64,000 nucleotides of DNA from Rugalucina vietnamica (GCA_964017185.1 OZ024884.1:12563548-12627547); one strand, 5' to 3'. Shown: positions 43,929 through 55,354, counted from the first letter of the stretch. Notes: generated by a model from the letters alone, not told the origin. Made by a program: numbers and translations.

Positions 43929-46477
43929 TACATCCCAGCAGGCACCTGACGTCTGTTCGACGTCAGATATTGGTTATATTTTGGTCGCGACGTCATATGA
44001 CCAATTTCCAACGTCTATCAGACGTCATTTCCTGACGTCTTTTGGACGTCTGGATTGGACGTTGTTTTGACGTCCAACTAGTTCGTCAGTTAGACGTCGT
44101 AATCAAGACGTGATTTAGACCTTGTGTTTTTCATACTTCTGACCATGTGTGGTGTGCAAATTAATGAAACTTCACTTTGGATAAAAATCAGATCATTCGT
44201 TTCGTGTGTTTCTTTTGCTTTCTTTCTTTCTTTTTTCTTTTTTTCTATGTTACTTCCAGCAGACATTTGACGTCCGTTGGACGTCAGTTTGACGTCAGAC
44301 TCGAACGTCATCATAACGTTGGAGTAAGGTTGATTTTGAAAGTTCGTTTGTTGTCAAAACTAGACGTCAATCTGACGTGCTAAAGCCAACGTCGGTTTAA
44401 CGTCTGAAAGCTGACGTCAATCTGACGTCCTAAAAACGACGTTTGAATTAATGTCATATAAATAGTTTAAGGTGTATATTTTTTCGCATTTTTGAATAAC
44501 AGTGGATTCAGAAGAGCAGTGATGCACTTTTGATAGTCCCTTTCACTCCTTTTTTATTTTATTTTTTTTCCTGGGCGAGACCAGTACTATAGGAGGGTTT
44601 TTTTTTTGTGGGTTTGTTGTTCCGGGAGCACCCGAAGGCTCAACCGGAAGGAGGTTTTAGGTTTCACTCCTTTGATAGAGCTTTTCGGGACATACACAAT
44701 GTTCAAGATATTAATTCAGCCTGATGTTGATACATCTTATTTAAGCAAAATTTTATTGCTTTATGGTGCTAAAACCAATAAGACATTAGTGTGAGAAATA
44801 AGATTATTCTGAACAAATAATTATTTAAAATGGTGAAATAAATATTAGAATATACAAATTTTATTTTCATCTTAATTGAAAGTTTGATAATTTAGTGAAA
44901 GACTTTATTTTGATTAATAAATAATCATTTTTTCTACATTAATTAAGCTTGAGGGCGAAATATGGGATTTCCCATACGAGACTCAGATATGACTTTTAAG
45001 TGGCAAGGTTGAAATTATTATTTGAATTTGATATTATTACATAATATGTGTAAGAAATTATGTCAGTGTAAGGGCAGCTAACTCTGACGACATATACGAA
45101 AAACACGTCCCCAGCAGGCATCTGACGTCAACTTGACGTCGGATATTGGTTGTATTTTGGTCACGACGTCATACATACTCATTATTACTTCAGTAACTTG
45201 ATCTGATGGGTCGGATCACGTTTCGTAGCTGCGCCGGGAAAGACCAGATCACGCGAGTCGGAGACGTACCATACGACGTTGCGTCAAATCTTTGATGACG
45301 TAACATTGTGCCAGTTCTTACGTCAAAGCTAGAAAAGTCGTTAATTTTTTGTTAATTATGTTGCTTTGATGACAAGCGAACCTCTTTAACTTATGAAACA
45401 GTTGTTGTTTTATAAATTAAAATAGAAACTCTGGTTGTCATTCAGATTTAGATGCCGGCTTTAAGTGCTGGATTTTATATTGTTGGGTAAAAAATGGAGG
45501 ATGGTGATACGGAATCGTATCAGGACAGTGTGGTGATACAAGATTCCGTATTTTTGTCTCGGAAAATGGGTAGTATCAATGGTTATTTTTGGTAGGTATA
45601 TAATAAAACCAATAATCAACGTCAACCTGACGTCCAGTCCTGACGTCAGTGGACGTATTGATATGACGTCGAAATGACGCCGGATTCAAACGTAAGTCCA
45701 ACGTCATATGTCGACAGAGTTAGCTGCCCTTGAACTGACATAATTTCTTGCGCAAATTATGTAACAAAATCAAATTCAAATAATAATTTCAACATTGCCA
45801 CTTTTAAAAAAGTCATATCTAGGTCTCGTATCGGAAATCACATATTTCGCCCACCATGCTTAATTTAGAAAAAATAATTATTTGTTAATCAAAATAAAGT
45901 CTTTCACTAAATTATTAAACCTTCTATTAAGACGAAAATGAAATTTGTATATTTTAATACTTATTTCACCATTTTAAATTATTGATTGTTCACAATAGTC
46001 TTATTATTTACACTAATGTCTTATTTGTTTTAGCACCATATAGCAATAAAATTTGACATAAATAAGATATACCATTGCAACATCAAAGTGATTTAACATC
46101 TGTATATCCCGAATAACTCTATCAAAGGAGTGAAAGGGAATAACAATAGTGCATCACCGCACTTCTGAATCCACTTCAGGATTTCAGAATGTTAATTATA
46201 ATAACATTCACGATATCGGTTTTAGCACGTCAGATTTACGTCTGTTTTTGACGTCAAACAAACTTTCAAAATCAACCTAACCCCAACGTCATTATGACGT
46301 CACATTTGAGACATCAAACCAACGTTGTTTTTCTGACGTCAGAATGACGTCTGTTTTTGACGTCAGAATGACGTCTGTTTTTGACGTCAAACAAACTTTC
46401 AAAATCAACCTAAATCCAACGTCATTACGACGTCGGAGTCTGACGTCTATCTGACGTCAAATGTCTGCTGGGATGTA
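43929..46477. mobile_element. GACGTC-rich foldback element
   Basis: Outer ends TACATCCCAGCAGGCA and TGTCTGCTGGGATGTA. Dense GACGTC motifs fill 43955-44450, 45115-45180 and 45615-46465. Inside, arms of roughly 500-600 bp at about 44500-45105 and 45715-46190 are inverted copies of each other; the left arm carries an extra insertion of about 130 bp (44550-44670). Central 45190-45610 is unique. No transposase. Confidence 0.75.
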
Positions 46478-46496
46478 GTAGGCCTGAGTATTGTTA

Positions 46497-46535
46497 TCAC
46501 ATGGATGCAACATTTAAGTAGTCCCATTGAATTGT
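46497..46535 (+). pseudogene. Exon-5 echo beyond the GACGTC element
   Basis: TCACATGGATGCAACATTTA then AGTAGTCCCATTGAA resembles TCACATGGTTCGCAACAAAG then TAGTCCCAGTAA of exon 5. It suggests that the foldback element inserted into the echo series. Confidence 0.5.
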
Positions 46536-46656
46536 TTCAGTTTTGTGTCTGACTGAATGAAGAAATGTTTTTCATTTGTTTGGATGAAAAAATCACTTCG
46601 TTGTTAACATAGGGGTTCTTTGAATTCCTTACTGTAATGATTGGAGTAGTAATTTT

Positions 46657-48847
46657 TAGCTCGACTGCACGAAGTGCATAGAGCTATTGCAGTCACCCCG
46701 GTCGTCCACGTTCCCGTTCCCGTTCCCGTTCCCGTGCGCGTTCCCGTGCGCGTGCGCGTCACACTTGCGTTAAAGTTTTCTAGAAGTCCATATCTTGACA
46801 ATCACTCATTAGAAAGCATTCATACTTGGACCATAGATACCCTGTAGGGTTAGCTTTCATTCCATGGCATCGGGCCCCTGGGTCCAGGCCAGGGGGTGGG
46901 GCTGGAGGTTAAAATCTAGAACACCTTCAAAAATGGCAATTCTTGTGTTAAAGTTTTCTAGAAGTCCATATCTTGACAACCACTCATCAGAAAGCATTGA
47001 TACTTGGGCCATTGACACCCTGTAGGGTCGGCTTTCATTCCATGGCATCAGATCCCTGGGTCCATGCCAGGGGGTGGGGCTAGAGGTTAAAATCTAGAAC
47101 ACCATTAATAATAATGGCTTTTCTGTGATATAGTATTCTAGAAGTCTATATCTTGAAAACTTTTTATCAGAGGGCTTTCATACTCGGACCATAGGTACCC
47201 TGTAGGGTTGAGTTTCATTTCATGGCATCGGGTCTCTCGGTCCATGCCTGGGGGATGGGGCTGGAGGTTAAAAACTAGAACACTGTAAAAAATAGATGTA
47301 CTGCTGTGTAACTTTTACAAGGAGTCCATATCTTGACAACAACTTATCATAAAGCATTCATACTTCATACACTTTAGGTTCCATGACATCGGACCTCTGG
47401 GTCGGAGTCAGGGGGGCGGGGCTAGAGGTCAAAATCTAGAACTCCCCGAATTTTTTTTTCTTTTTATTTCTTAATAGAAACAACTTAGGAAGATGGTTGG
47501 TCATTCATCTTTTGACTTTGTGACACTGACTTGTGTGTCATGTCGGTAAGGGTCGGTTGACCTACTTTCCATGGTTCAGTGATTTTGCCTTATATCTTGA
47601 CACTCAATTAGTATATTTTCTTCCTTCTTTCAGATTATGAGTGAGTACGACCATGCCTTTGACCCCAATATACTTATAGGTCACTGTGACCTAATTTCAC
47701 GGTTCAGTGATTTTGCCTTATATCTTGACACTCAATTAGTATATTTTCATACTTTTTTCAGATTATGAGTGAGTATGACCAGACCTTTGACCCCAATATA
47801 CTTATAGGTCACTGTGACCTAATTTCACGGTTCAGTGATTTTGCCTTATATCTTGGTACTCAAATGGTTTATGAACAAACTTCTTTCAAAGTATGCTTGC
47901 GTATGACAAGACCTTTGACCCTGAAGTAGTCATAGGTCAGTGTGACCTAATTTCATGGTTCAGTGATTTTGCCTTGCATCTTGACACTCAATTAGAATAT
48001 TTTCATATTTTTTTCAGATTATGAGTGAGTATGACCAGACCTTTGACCCCAATATACTTATAGGTCACTATGACCTAATTTCACGGTTCAGTGACTTTGC
48101 CTTATATCTCGGCACTCAAGTAGTTTATGAACAAACTTCTTTGACACTATGTTTGTGTATGACAAGACCTTTGACCCTAAAGTAGTCCTAGGTCAATATG
48201 ACCTTATTTCACGGTTCAGTGATTTTCCTTTATATCTCGGCACTCAATTGGTATATGAACATACTTCTTTCACGATATGTATGAGTATGACAAGACCTTT
48301 GACTGTAAAGTATTCCTGGATCACTGTGACCTAATTTCATGGTTCAGTGATTTTGCCTTATATCTCGACACTCAGTTGGTATTTTTTCATACTTCTTTCT
48401 GATTATGAATGAGTATGACCAGACCTTTAATCCAAACATACTTATAGGTCACTATGACCTAATTTCATGGTTCAGTGATTTTGCTTTATATCTCAACACT
48501 GAATGGGTATATGATCATATTTCTTTCACATTATGAGTAAGTATCACTAGACCTTTGAGGCTTTGATCCTGAAATACTTATAGGTCAGTGTGACCTTATT
48601 TCACGGTTCAGTGATTTTGCCTTGTGTCTTGGCACTCAGTTGGTATATGAACACACTTCTTTCACAATATGAGTGAGACCTTTAAATCTTAGGTAGTTAT
48701 AGTTAACTTTCATGGTTCAGTGATTTTGCCTTATCGCATCAAGGCAAAAAGATGTAAGAGCATAATGCTTTGGGTTACCGGTCGGGTTTGGCCTTATGTT
48801 TGACAAAGGTCAGGAGCAGTCGAGCACGCTGTCCTGCGACAGCTCTT
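46657..48847 (+). mobile_element. H2 Helentron-like element, full-length copy
   Basis: Starts TAGCTCGACTGCACGAAGTG after a T run. Then come CCCGTTCCCGTTC repeats, three to four units of about 190 bp (TCTAGAAGTCCATATCTTGA), about nine units of about 127 bp, and the right end GCAGTCGAGC, hairpin CTGTCCTGCGACAG, CTCTT. The left end is repeated inverted just before the terminal hairpin, as in H1. Non-coding. Confidence 0.75.
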
Positions 48848-48932
48848 ATGATTGGTTGATGTTTCTCATCATTTGATTGGTTGATGTTTCTTAACATATG
48901 ATTGGTTGATGTTTCATATCATTTGATTGATA
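48848..48932 (+). repeat. ATTGGTTGATGTTTC tandem repeat
   Basis: Three to four units of about 28-30 bp (ATGATTGGTTGATGTTTCTC), directly after the H2 right end. Confidence 0.7.
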
Positions 48933-49029
48933 GAAAAATATACCATGGTTGTAACAAAATACATTAGCTTTACTATGGACTGACATCAAGTGTATATCAG
49001 GCAAGACTTCTAGAAAGGCCAGGCCTCAA

Positions 49030-49261
49030 GGTTATAAAACATTTTTCATGCTCAACTCGGCTGAGACTAAAATTTATCCTGCTCATAAATGTTAAAATGG
49101 CAACAATTGTTGGCATTTTAACATTTATTAGCAGGATAAATTACAGGTTTTGGTGATTTAGGCAGGGAATTTCTATTTATTTTGGCTATCTCAATATGTA
49201 TGGAGAATTTGAATTTCAGTCTCAGTTGAGTTGAGCATCAAAAAAGTTTTATAACCTTGGG
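49030..49261. repeat. Palindromic MITE (GGTTATAAAACWTTTTTCATGC)
   Basis: The left end AAGGTTATAAAACATTTTTC and right end AAAAAGTTTTATAACCTT are complementary. Both arms carry GCTCAACTCRGCTGAG. Fragments occur at 40011 and 54540-54710. Confidence 0.75.
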
Positions 49262-49394
49262 ACATGATTTATATTTTAGTTCTTATTCTTCCGTTCCAAT
49301 ATAAGGATAACGCCAATACAATTTAACTTTTCCTGAAAATGCAATAGATGATCAGAAAAACGCCAGTGTTAAAATGTTGATCTTCAGGAAATGC

Positions 49395-49680
49395 ACATAT
49401 ATTGTCTTAATCATATATTTTTTTTTTTTTTTTTTTTTTTTTTATTCAGTTTTACGTCCCTTTCAAGCTTTTTCACTCATATCGAGACGAATCAATCGGT
49501 AGGTGGGGCGAAAACCGGAGTACCCGGGGAAAAACCACCTGACACACCCGCAAGCAGAACATGGCTTGTCTCACATATGAATTCGTGCCCCGTGCGAGGC
49601 GCGAACCCACATCGGTGAGATGATCGAATGATCAAGAGCACTGAAGTCAGCGACCTTAACCACTCGGCCACGGGGGCCGC
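49395..49680 (-). repeat. tRNA-derived SINE, well preserved
   Basis: On the minus strand it begins GGCCCCCGTGGCCGAGTGGT with TAAGGTCGCTGAC (tRNA-Ser/Leu-like A box), has a B box GGGTTCGCGCC and a body ending AAAGGGACGTAAAACTG, followed by an A tail (T run at 49408-49443). The same family is at 12373. Confidence 0.78.
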
Positions 49681-49739
49681 CCCTTAATCATATATGTATG
49701 TATGTATACACAAAGTTTCTTGAATTTCCTACTTAAAAT

Positions 49740-49877
49740 ACATTGCGAAAACTTGCCCATGCAATATACAGAGATTTTTTTCAGCTGTAAAAATTGAAAA
49801 TTTCATCAGAAAAATGTTGATATTATTCTTATTTTTGCTCAAAACATAGATTGTGGGTAGTGGGTACACGTTAAAAA
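49740..49877 (-). repeat. FB2 left half
   Basis: CATTGCGAAAACTTGCCCAT to GTGGGTACACGTTA. It breaks off exactly where a tandem array begins; FB2 sequence with the same GTGGGTACACGTTA resumes at about 51098. Confidence 0.7.
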
Positions 49878-50755
49878 CTGTTGAAATTAGTATTTCCAAC
49901 GCAATATCTTGTAAACCAATTGATGGATTTTGACCAAACTTGCACAGAAGCATTGTTAGGAGGAGGTTCTGAGTTGATTAGATTTTGGTGACCTTGACCT
50001 AATTTTCAAGGTCACAAGTCCATAAAAAATGTTGATTTTAGTCTTTCCAACGCAATATCTTGTAAACCAATTTATGGATTTTGACCAAACTTGCACAGAA
50101 GCATTGTTGGGAGGAGGCTCAGAGTTGGTTAGATTTTGATGACCTTGACCTAAATTTCAAGGTCACGAGTCCATAAAAAAATGTTGAAATTAGTCTTTCC
50201 AACGCAATATCTTGTAAACCAATTGATGGATTTTGACCAAACTTGCACAGAAGCATTGTTGGGAGGAGGTTCAGAGTTGATTAGATTTTGGTGACCTTGA
50301 CCTAATTTTCAAGGTCATGAGTCCATAAAAAAAATGTTGAAATTAGTTTTTCTGATACGATATCTTTTAAACTGATTGATGGATTTTGACCAAACTTGCT
50401 CAGAAGCATTGTTGGGAGTAGGCTCAGAGTTGATAAGATTTTGGTGATCTTGACCTAATTTCCAAGGTCACTAGCAAACTGTTGAAATTAGTCTTTCTGA
50501 CGCGATATCTTGTAAACTAATTGATGGATTTTGACCAAACTTGCACATAAGCATTGTTGGGAGAAGGCTCAGAGTTGATAAGATTTTGGTGACCTTGACC
50601 TAATTTCCAAGGTCACTAGTTCATAACTGTTGAAATTAGTCTTTTGGACGTGATACCTTGTAAACCAATTGATGGATTTTAACCAAACTTGCACAGAAGT
50701 ATTGTTGTGAGGAGGTTCAGAGTTTATAAGAATTTGGTGATCGTGACCTAATTTT
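49878..50755 (+). repeat. 147-bp tandem array with TGACCTTGA/TCAAGGTCA
   Basis: Six units: GTTGAAATTAGTCTTTCC, ACGCAATATCTTGTAAACCA, TTGATGGATTTTGACCAAAC, TTGGTGACCTTGACCTAA, TTTTCAAGGTCAC. Degeneration increases toward the right. It may be an element inserted in FB2, though its ends are not clear. Confidence 0.78.
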
Positions 50756-51098
50756 AGACAGGGTCCAAAACAAGTTTAAACTACCACACCATACAGAACA
50801 AGATGGGCATGGTGTCTTCCATAGAAAAACTTCATATCACAAGGTAACTACACTTCAATTACTAAACGGTTGGGGGGACATAGTTTTCCTCAGAAAACAC
50901 TGTTTTAATTTATTTTTGGTGTAATCATGAAAGTAATCATAAATAATCATGATTACTGGCCTAATAAAACATGATTATGATTGAATTATGATTAAAATGA
51001 CTCTGAAATTTTGTGATTGATGATTATCAATGATTATTCAAAAAATTGTAATCGATTACTGATGATTAAATTACTGATTATGATTACCCCATATCTGG
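50756..51098. repeat. AATCATGATTA-rich stretch
   Basis: 50925-51090 contains many AATCATGATTA and TGATTATGATTA variants in both orientations, bounded by TGTAATCATGA and TTATGATTACCCC. Possibly a decayed MITE; no coding sequence. Confidence 0.45.
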
Positions 51099-51254
51099 TG
51101 GGTACACGTTAGAACCGCCTCGCCGAGGCGGTTCTAACGAGTACCCACAATCTATGTTTTGGAGCAAAAATAAGAAAAATAGGTATACCCCAGTTTTGCT
51201 CTATAAAAGTGGGGTTTAAGGGGGTATTCATTGCACAGACATGTTTTCTGATGA
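51098..51254 (-). repeat. FB2 right half
   Basis: Complete core AGAACCGCCTCGCCGAGGCG, then GAGTACCCACAATCTATG and CATGTTTTCTGATG. Confidence 0.75.
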
Positions 51255-51623
51255 ATACATTGCATGAATTTAAATTCAGACCAGTTGGCCTTATTTTAGA
51301 TACATTCACCCTAAAGAAGTAGAATGAATAATTATTACTAACAGTGCAGATTTGCTCAGATTAGTCTGTTCTTAGCGCAGTATGTTCTTTCTGCTGTCAT
51401 TTACCTGCATAAATACATAAGAAAGTGATTGAAATTTCATGATTTTTTAGGCTTCCTGTCATATCATAATGTTTTATTATCAATAACTTAACACAGCTGA
51501 CATTTCAGAAGCCATACGAACAACAAAAAAATTCTAGTATTTTCGATCATCATTTCTTGAGCGTGATTAGGACGTGATCAACTGAATGCCATTGTTTTGT
51601 TTTTCCCATGATAACAACTAAAT
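51255..51623. other. No recognisable feature
   Basis: AT-rich sequence with no repeats I can match. Confidence 0.45.
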
Positions 51624-51815
51624 GAGCCACGTCATATTAAGATAACCGGATATGTTGCCTTTGTGAAACAAAACCTTTGTTTTTGCTGCTCGGTCAGTAC
51701 AATCCCTCTTTCTAAACCCGAAATTGAAAGCTTCTAGCTATTTTTGTGACTTTGCAGTCTGGTTTGTGTCGGACAGGGTCGGAAACCTCTTAGACCGTTT
51801 TTCTCGCTTCACACA
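51624..51815 (+). repeat. FB1 remnant without its hairpin
   Basis: GAGCCACGTCATATTAAGAT at the left. The hairpin is lost, and the one-sided segment CTCGGTCAGTACAATCCCTC to GTCGGACAGGGTCGGAAACC is kept. Confidence 0.7.
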
Positions 51816-51880
51816 TAGTATAAGTCTTGACAAACTGGTACTTAAAGTATGCCCAGGATAGTGAAAAATGCTCAGAATTT

Positions 51881-52162
51881 TCATTACGAAAACTTGTCCA
51901 TGCAATATACAGATTTTTTTCAGCTTTAAAAATTGAAAATTTCATAAGAAAAAATTTGATATTTTTGCTTAAAGCATAGATTGTGGGTACAGGTTAGAAC
52001 CGGGGTTAGCAGGGGTATACCTAATTTTCTTTTTCGAAAGTGTACCCACAATCTATGTTTTGAGCAAAAATAAGAAAAATATCAAAAAATTTCTGCTCAA
52101 ACTTTTCAATTTTTACAAAATTAAAAAAAAATCTTTATATTGCATGGGCTTGTTTTCATAAT
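51881..52162 (-). repeat. FB2 repeat, core replaced
   Basis: CATTACGAAAACTTGTCCAT at the left and CATGGGCTTGTTTTCATAATG at the right, so both ends are of the same type. The centre has GGGGTTAGCAGGGGTATACC. Confidence 0.7.
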
Positions 52163-52178
52163 GAAGACACATTTATTT

Positions 52179-52413
52179 GAGCCTGTGCGTGAGAAAACCA
52201 ACAATCTGCATAGGCGAAAACAAAGACGCAGATCAGCTTCGCGGTAACCGCGAAGCTGATCAGCGCCTTTGTTTTCGCTACTCGGATAGTACAAACCCTC
52301 TTCTTCTTATATCCAAAATTTCAAGCCTCTAGCCTGCTTCTGTGACTGTACAGCCTGGTTTGTGTCGGACCTGGTCTGAAACCCAAATTGTTGGTTTTCT
52401 CATGCACAGGCTC
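52179..52413 (+). repeat. FB1 foldback MITE, well preserved
   Basis: GAGCCTGTGCGTGAGAAAAC to TTTTCTCATGCACAGGCTC, with ATTT at both flanks (52175-52178, 52414-52417). The hairpin (52214-52278) has the CTTCGCGGTAACCGCGAAG loop. Confidence 0.9.
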
Positions 52414-52551
52414 ATTTAATTTCACTTCTCAGAGCACTGGTTAACAAGAAGCGGTGTCTTTGTCAAGATATGACTGAAAAATTGTTGACTGGGATGTTAA
52501 ACCTCAATACAAACAAATACATTTTTGGCTTGGGAATGCAGTGGCCCAGTC

Positions 52552-52829
52552 ATTACAGAAACTTGCCCATGCAATATACAGAGAATTATTCAGCGTTAAA
52601 AATTGAAAATTTCATTGGAAAAATTTTAATATTTTTCTTTTTTTTGCTCAAAACATGGATTGTGGATACATGTAAGAACCGCCTCAGCGAGGCAGTTCTA
52701 ACGAGTACCCACAATTAATGTTTTGGACCAAAAATAAGAAAAATAGGTATACCCCTGCAAACCCAAGTTTTACTGTATAAAAGTAGGGTTTAGGGGGGGT
52801 ATTCATTGCATGAACGTGTTTTCCTGATG
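52552..52829 (-). repeat. FB2 palindromic repeat, complete
   Basis: CATTACAGAAACTTGCCCAT to GTGTTTTCCTGATG, core AGAACCGCCTCAGCGAGGCA. Confidence 0.8.
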
Positions 52830-52868
52830 GTGAATAGAGCATGAGAATCTAGTGGACAGCTGCGTCCT

Positions 52869-52976
52869 CCCAGCAGGCACATGATGTCAGAATGACCTCA
52901 TATCGACGTCGATGCGATGTCATGACGTCGCATCGACGTTGATATGACGTCATTTTGATGTCATGTGCCCGCTGGG
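52869..52976. repeat. 108-bp GACGTC palindrome with CCCAGCAGG ends
   Basis: CCCAGCAGGCACATGATGTC at the left and GACATC...GTGCCCGCTGGG at the right, with the two halves complementary through the centre. A minimal relative of the 43929-46477 element. Confidence 0.8.
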
Positions 52977-53206
52977 CTTGATCAAGACACATTCTCTTCA
53001 AAAGACTGTAAATACTAAGAAAGTGGTGGCTACGTCCCTTCCAAAACCTGTTGACTGGGATTTTTTGTAAACCACAAAGACCAAAGAGGCATTTTTTGCT
53101 GGGATTACGTGTCACATTTGTAGACCATGTCATTGGCTTCAAAATGAGGAAATAATGAAATGGGCTGCATGATAAAACTTGCCGTAAGGCCTATAGTCAC
53201 ATATTA

Positions 53207-53519
53207 TGCACTAGTCATTTGTAACCACGCCCCCACCCACACCCTCGGGGGAGGGCTGGGGATGGCCGTGGAAATGAGCAGGGCTTTGACCAAAGATTTG
53301 CCACGGCAGTGCGAGGGAAATATACAGGCTTTGCTTTATATAGGCAAAAAGGGTCGTGAAATGAAACGATAGCAGGCTGCGAGATAAAACAGCAGTGGTT
53401 TTACCAAGGCGTATTCCTGGCAGGGTGGGGCTTTTAGTGGGGATTTGCTTGACCAAATGTCAAAGTTCCCGCTATTCCACATGGCTGGGGGAGCCGTGGT
53501 TACAAAAATGAGTAGTGCA
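53207..53519. repeat. MITE with TTA target duplication, copy 2
   Basis: TGCACTAGTCATTTGTAACC at the left, and the complement of GGTTACAAAAATGAGTAGTG at the right. TTA on both sides (53204-53206, 53520-53522). Related to 5455-5724. Confidence 0.75.
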
Positions 53520-53727
53520 TTAGCAAAAGTTTTCAACACAGACTTGCATAAATAGTTAATATGACATGTTTTGCGATTCCTAGGGAAAATCGTTATTCTT
53601 GGTGTTCTGTTTGTATAAAAGATTAATTTTATAAAACATGTTCAAAACATTCAACCAGAAATCGCAAAAAATGACAGATTTTCCCTTTATGCAAGTCTAC
53701 TTTGAGGGACTTTAGGAGGCCTTAATG

Positions 53728-53868
53728 CATCAGGAAAACATGTCCGTGCAATGAATACTCCCTTAAACCCCACTTTAATACAGTAAAGCTGGGGTATGCA
53801 GGGGTATGTCTATTTTTCTTTTTTCTTGTCCAAAACATAGATTGTGGGTACTCGTTAGAACCGCCTCT
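53728..53868 (+). repeat. FB2 left half
   Basis: CATCAGGAAAACATGTCCGT to GTGGGTACTCGTTAGAACCG; stops in the core. Confidence 0.75.
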
Positions 53869-54120
53869 TGGTTTGATATTTTTAAATTTGATTGCACAAT
53901 CTCTATATCTGCCTTCTATTCCTACTTTCTAAAACGCAATTGTCCATCCATCAAGTGTTAGTCCCCTGGTTGTCATTCTTTGTCATCTTTTATTGAGATG
54001 TCACAAGAACAGGATTAGCGGATTAGCGCCTACTGTAGTACTCCAATTCTCATAAAAGTTGTTCTTTGCTGGCAATAATTTCTGGTTATTATTCCACAGT
54101 AGAGACAGGCCATGAGGCTG

Positions 54121-54366
54121 AACATCGTCATGAGAAAACCAGATTTTTGCATATGTGAAAACAAAGATGAAGATCAGCTGTGCAGTAACTGCTCAGCTGA
54201 TCAGCGTCTTTGTTTTTGCCTCACAGACAGTGCAATATGTCTTCTGTTTTCATCCAAAACACTTCAAGATTGTAGCCTTCTTCTGTAACCATACAGGTTA
54301 GTTTGTGTCTACCTAATGGTCAGAAATTACGAAAGCCGTTTTTTCTTGCCTTGCCTTTTTGGGCTT
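54121..54366 (+). repeat. FB1 foldback MITE, degenerate
   Basis: CGTCATGAGAAAACCAGA at the left. The hairpin has TGTGC on the left (CTGTGCAGTAACTGCTCAG), one arm mutated. The right end is eroded (TTTTTTCTTGCCTTGCC). Confidence 0.75.
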
Positions 54367-54404
54367 AATACTTTTCTCTGCAAGGGCATAAAATGAGTTG
54401 CGAC

Positions 54405-54442
<38 letters not shown>

Positions 54443-54445
54443 CTT

Positions 54446-54560
54446 CAGGGTTTCCGACCAGGTCCGTCATAAACCGACCTGTGCAGTCACAGATGTTGGC
54501 TAGAAGCTTGAAAATTCGGATTTAAGAAGAAGAGGAATTGTGCTATCTGTGAAATGACTG
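54446..54560 (-). repeat. FB1 fragment after a poly-A tract
   Basis: GGGTTTCCGACCAGGTCCGT to GAGGAATTGTGCTATCTGTG: only the one-sided segment. It is preceded by about 30 A at 54408-54438. Confidence 0.65.
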
Positions 54561-55118
54561 AGCATGAAAAAAGTATGTATAACCTGTTGGCTTGACGGTA
54601 GGGTGTCGAGTTATGAAACTTGTTTTCATGCTCAATCCTGACTGATCTAATGTAAAGCTTTTTTCATGCTCAATCCTGACTGTTCTAATGTAACGCTTTC
54701 TTCATGCTCAATCCTGACCACTTGAAGGCAGTTTTGCTGTGATTTATCTAACTGCCTCTGTGTTGTAATCACCATCTTGCTTTTAGTTGATTTTAGCCTG
54801 ATGGCTACCTTGTTGGGAAAGAGCTAGTCAACTTGCTCTTGGTATGTGTTGTCAAATTTATGAACAACCACGAGCAGACAACATAAGCAAGTTGACTTAA
54901 GTAAGGAAAAAAGTTTGCATCACATTTTTTATTTAGATTTTTAATCAGCTTAAATGGATCAATGCTGGCATTTAGAAAAACTAATAAAGTTTTAATTACT
55001 GAGAATGTTATGAAAATTTCAGACATTACTTATGAAATTTTATGATTGTTTTCTAGCCAAGTTAGGAGTTTATTGAAAATTTTTGACCTTCACATTGATT
55101 TTGTAGCATTTTAAAAAT

Positions 55119-55354
55119 GAGCCCTGTAATGAGAAAACCAGATTTTTGCCTATGTGAAAGAGAGGCGCAGATCAGCTTCGCAGTAACTGCGAAGCTGATC
55201 AGGGCCTTTGTTTTCACTACACGGATAGTACTATTCCTCTTCTTCTTAAATCTGAAATTTCAAGCTTCTAGCCATATATACTGTTGCCGCTAAGACCGCT
55301 TCATGTTGGACCTGGTCGGAAACCCTGAAAACCGGTTTTCTTGCGTCACGGCTT
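55119..55354 (+). repeat. FB1 foldback MITE
   Basis: GAGCCCTGTAATGAGAAAAC to TTTTCTTGCGTCACGGCTT, with AAAT on both sides (55115-55118, 55355-55358). The left arm has lost part of AAAACAAAG. Confidence 0.85.

Noticed and set aside
47560..48740. CRISPR-like regular repeat array
   Set aside because: The whole 127-bp unit repeats, with no unique spacers, in animal DNA; it is an internal array of a mobile element.
49600..49680. tRNA-Ser/Leu gene on the minus strand
   Set aside because: Has A- and B-box matches but is continuous with a SINE body and A tail, and the same unit recurs at 12373. It is a SINE head, not a functional tRNA.
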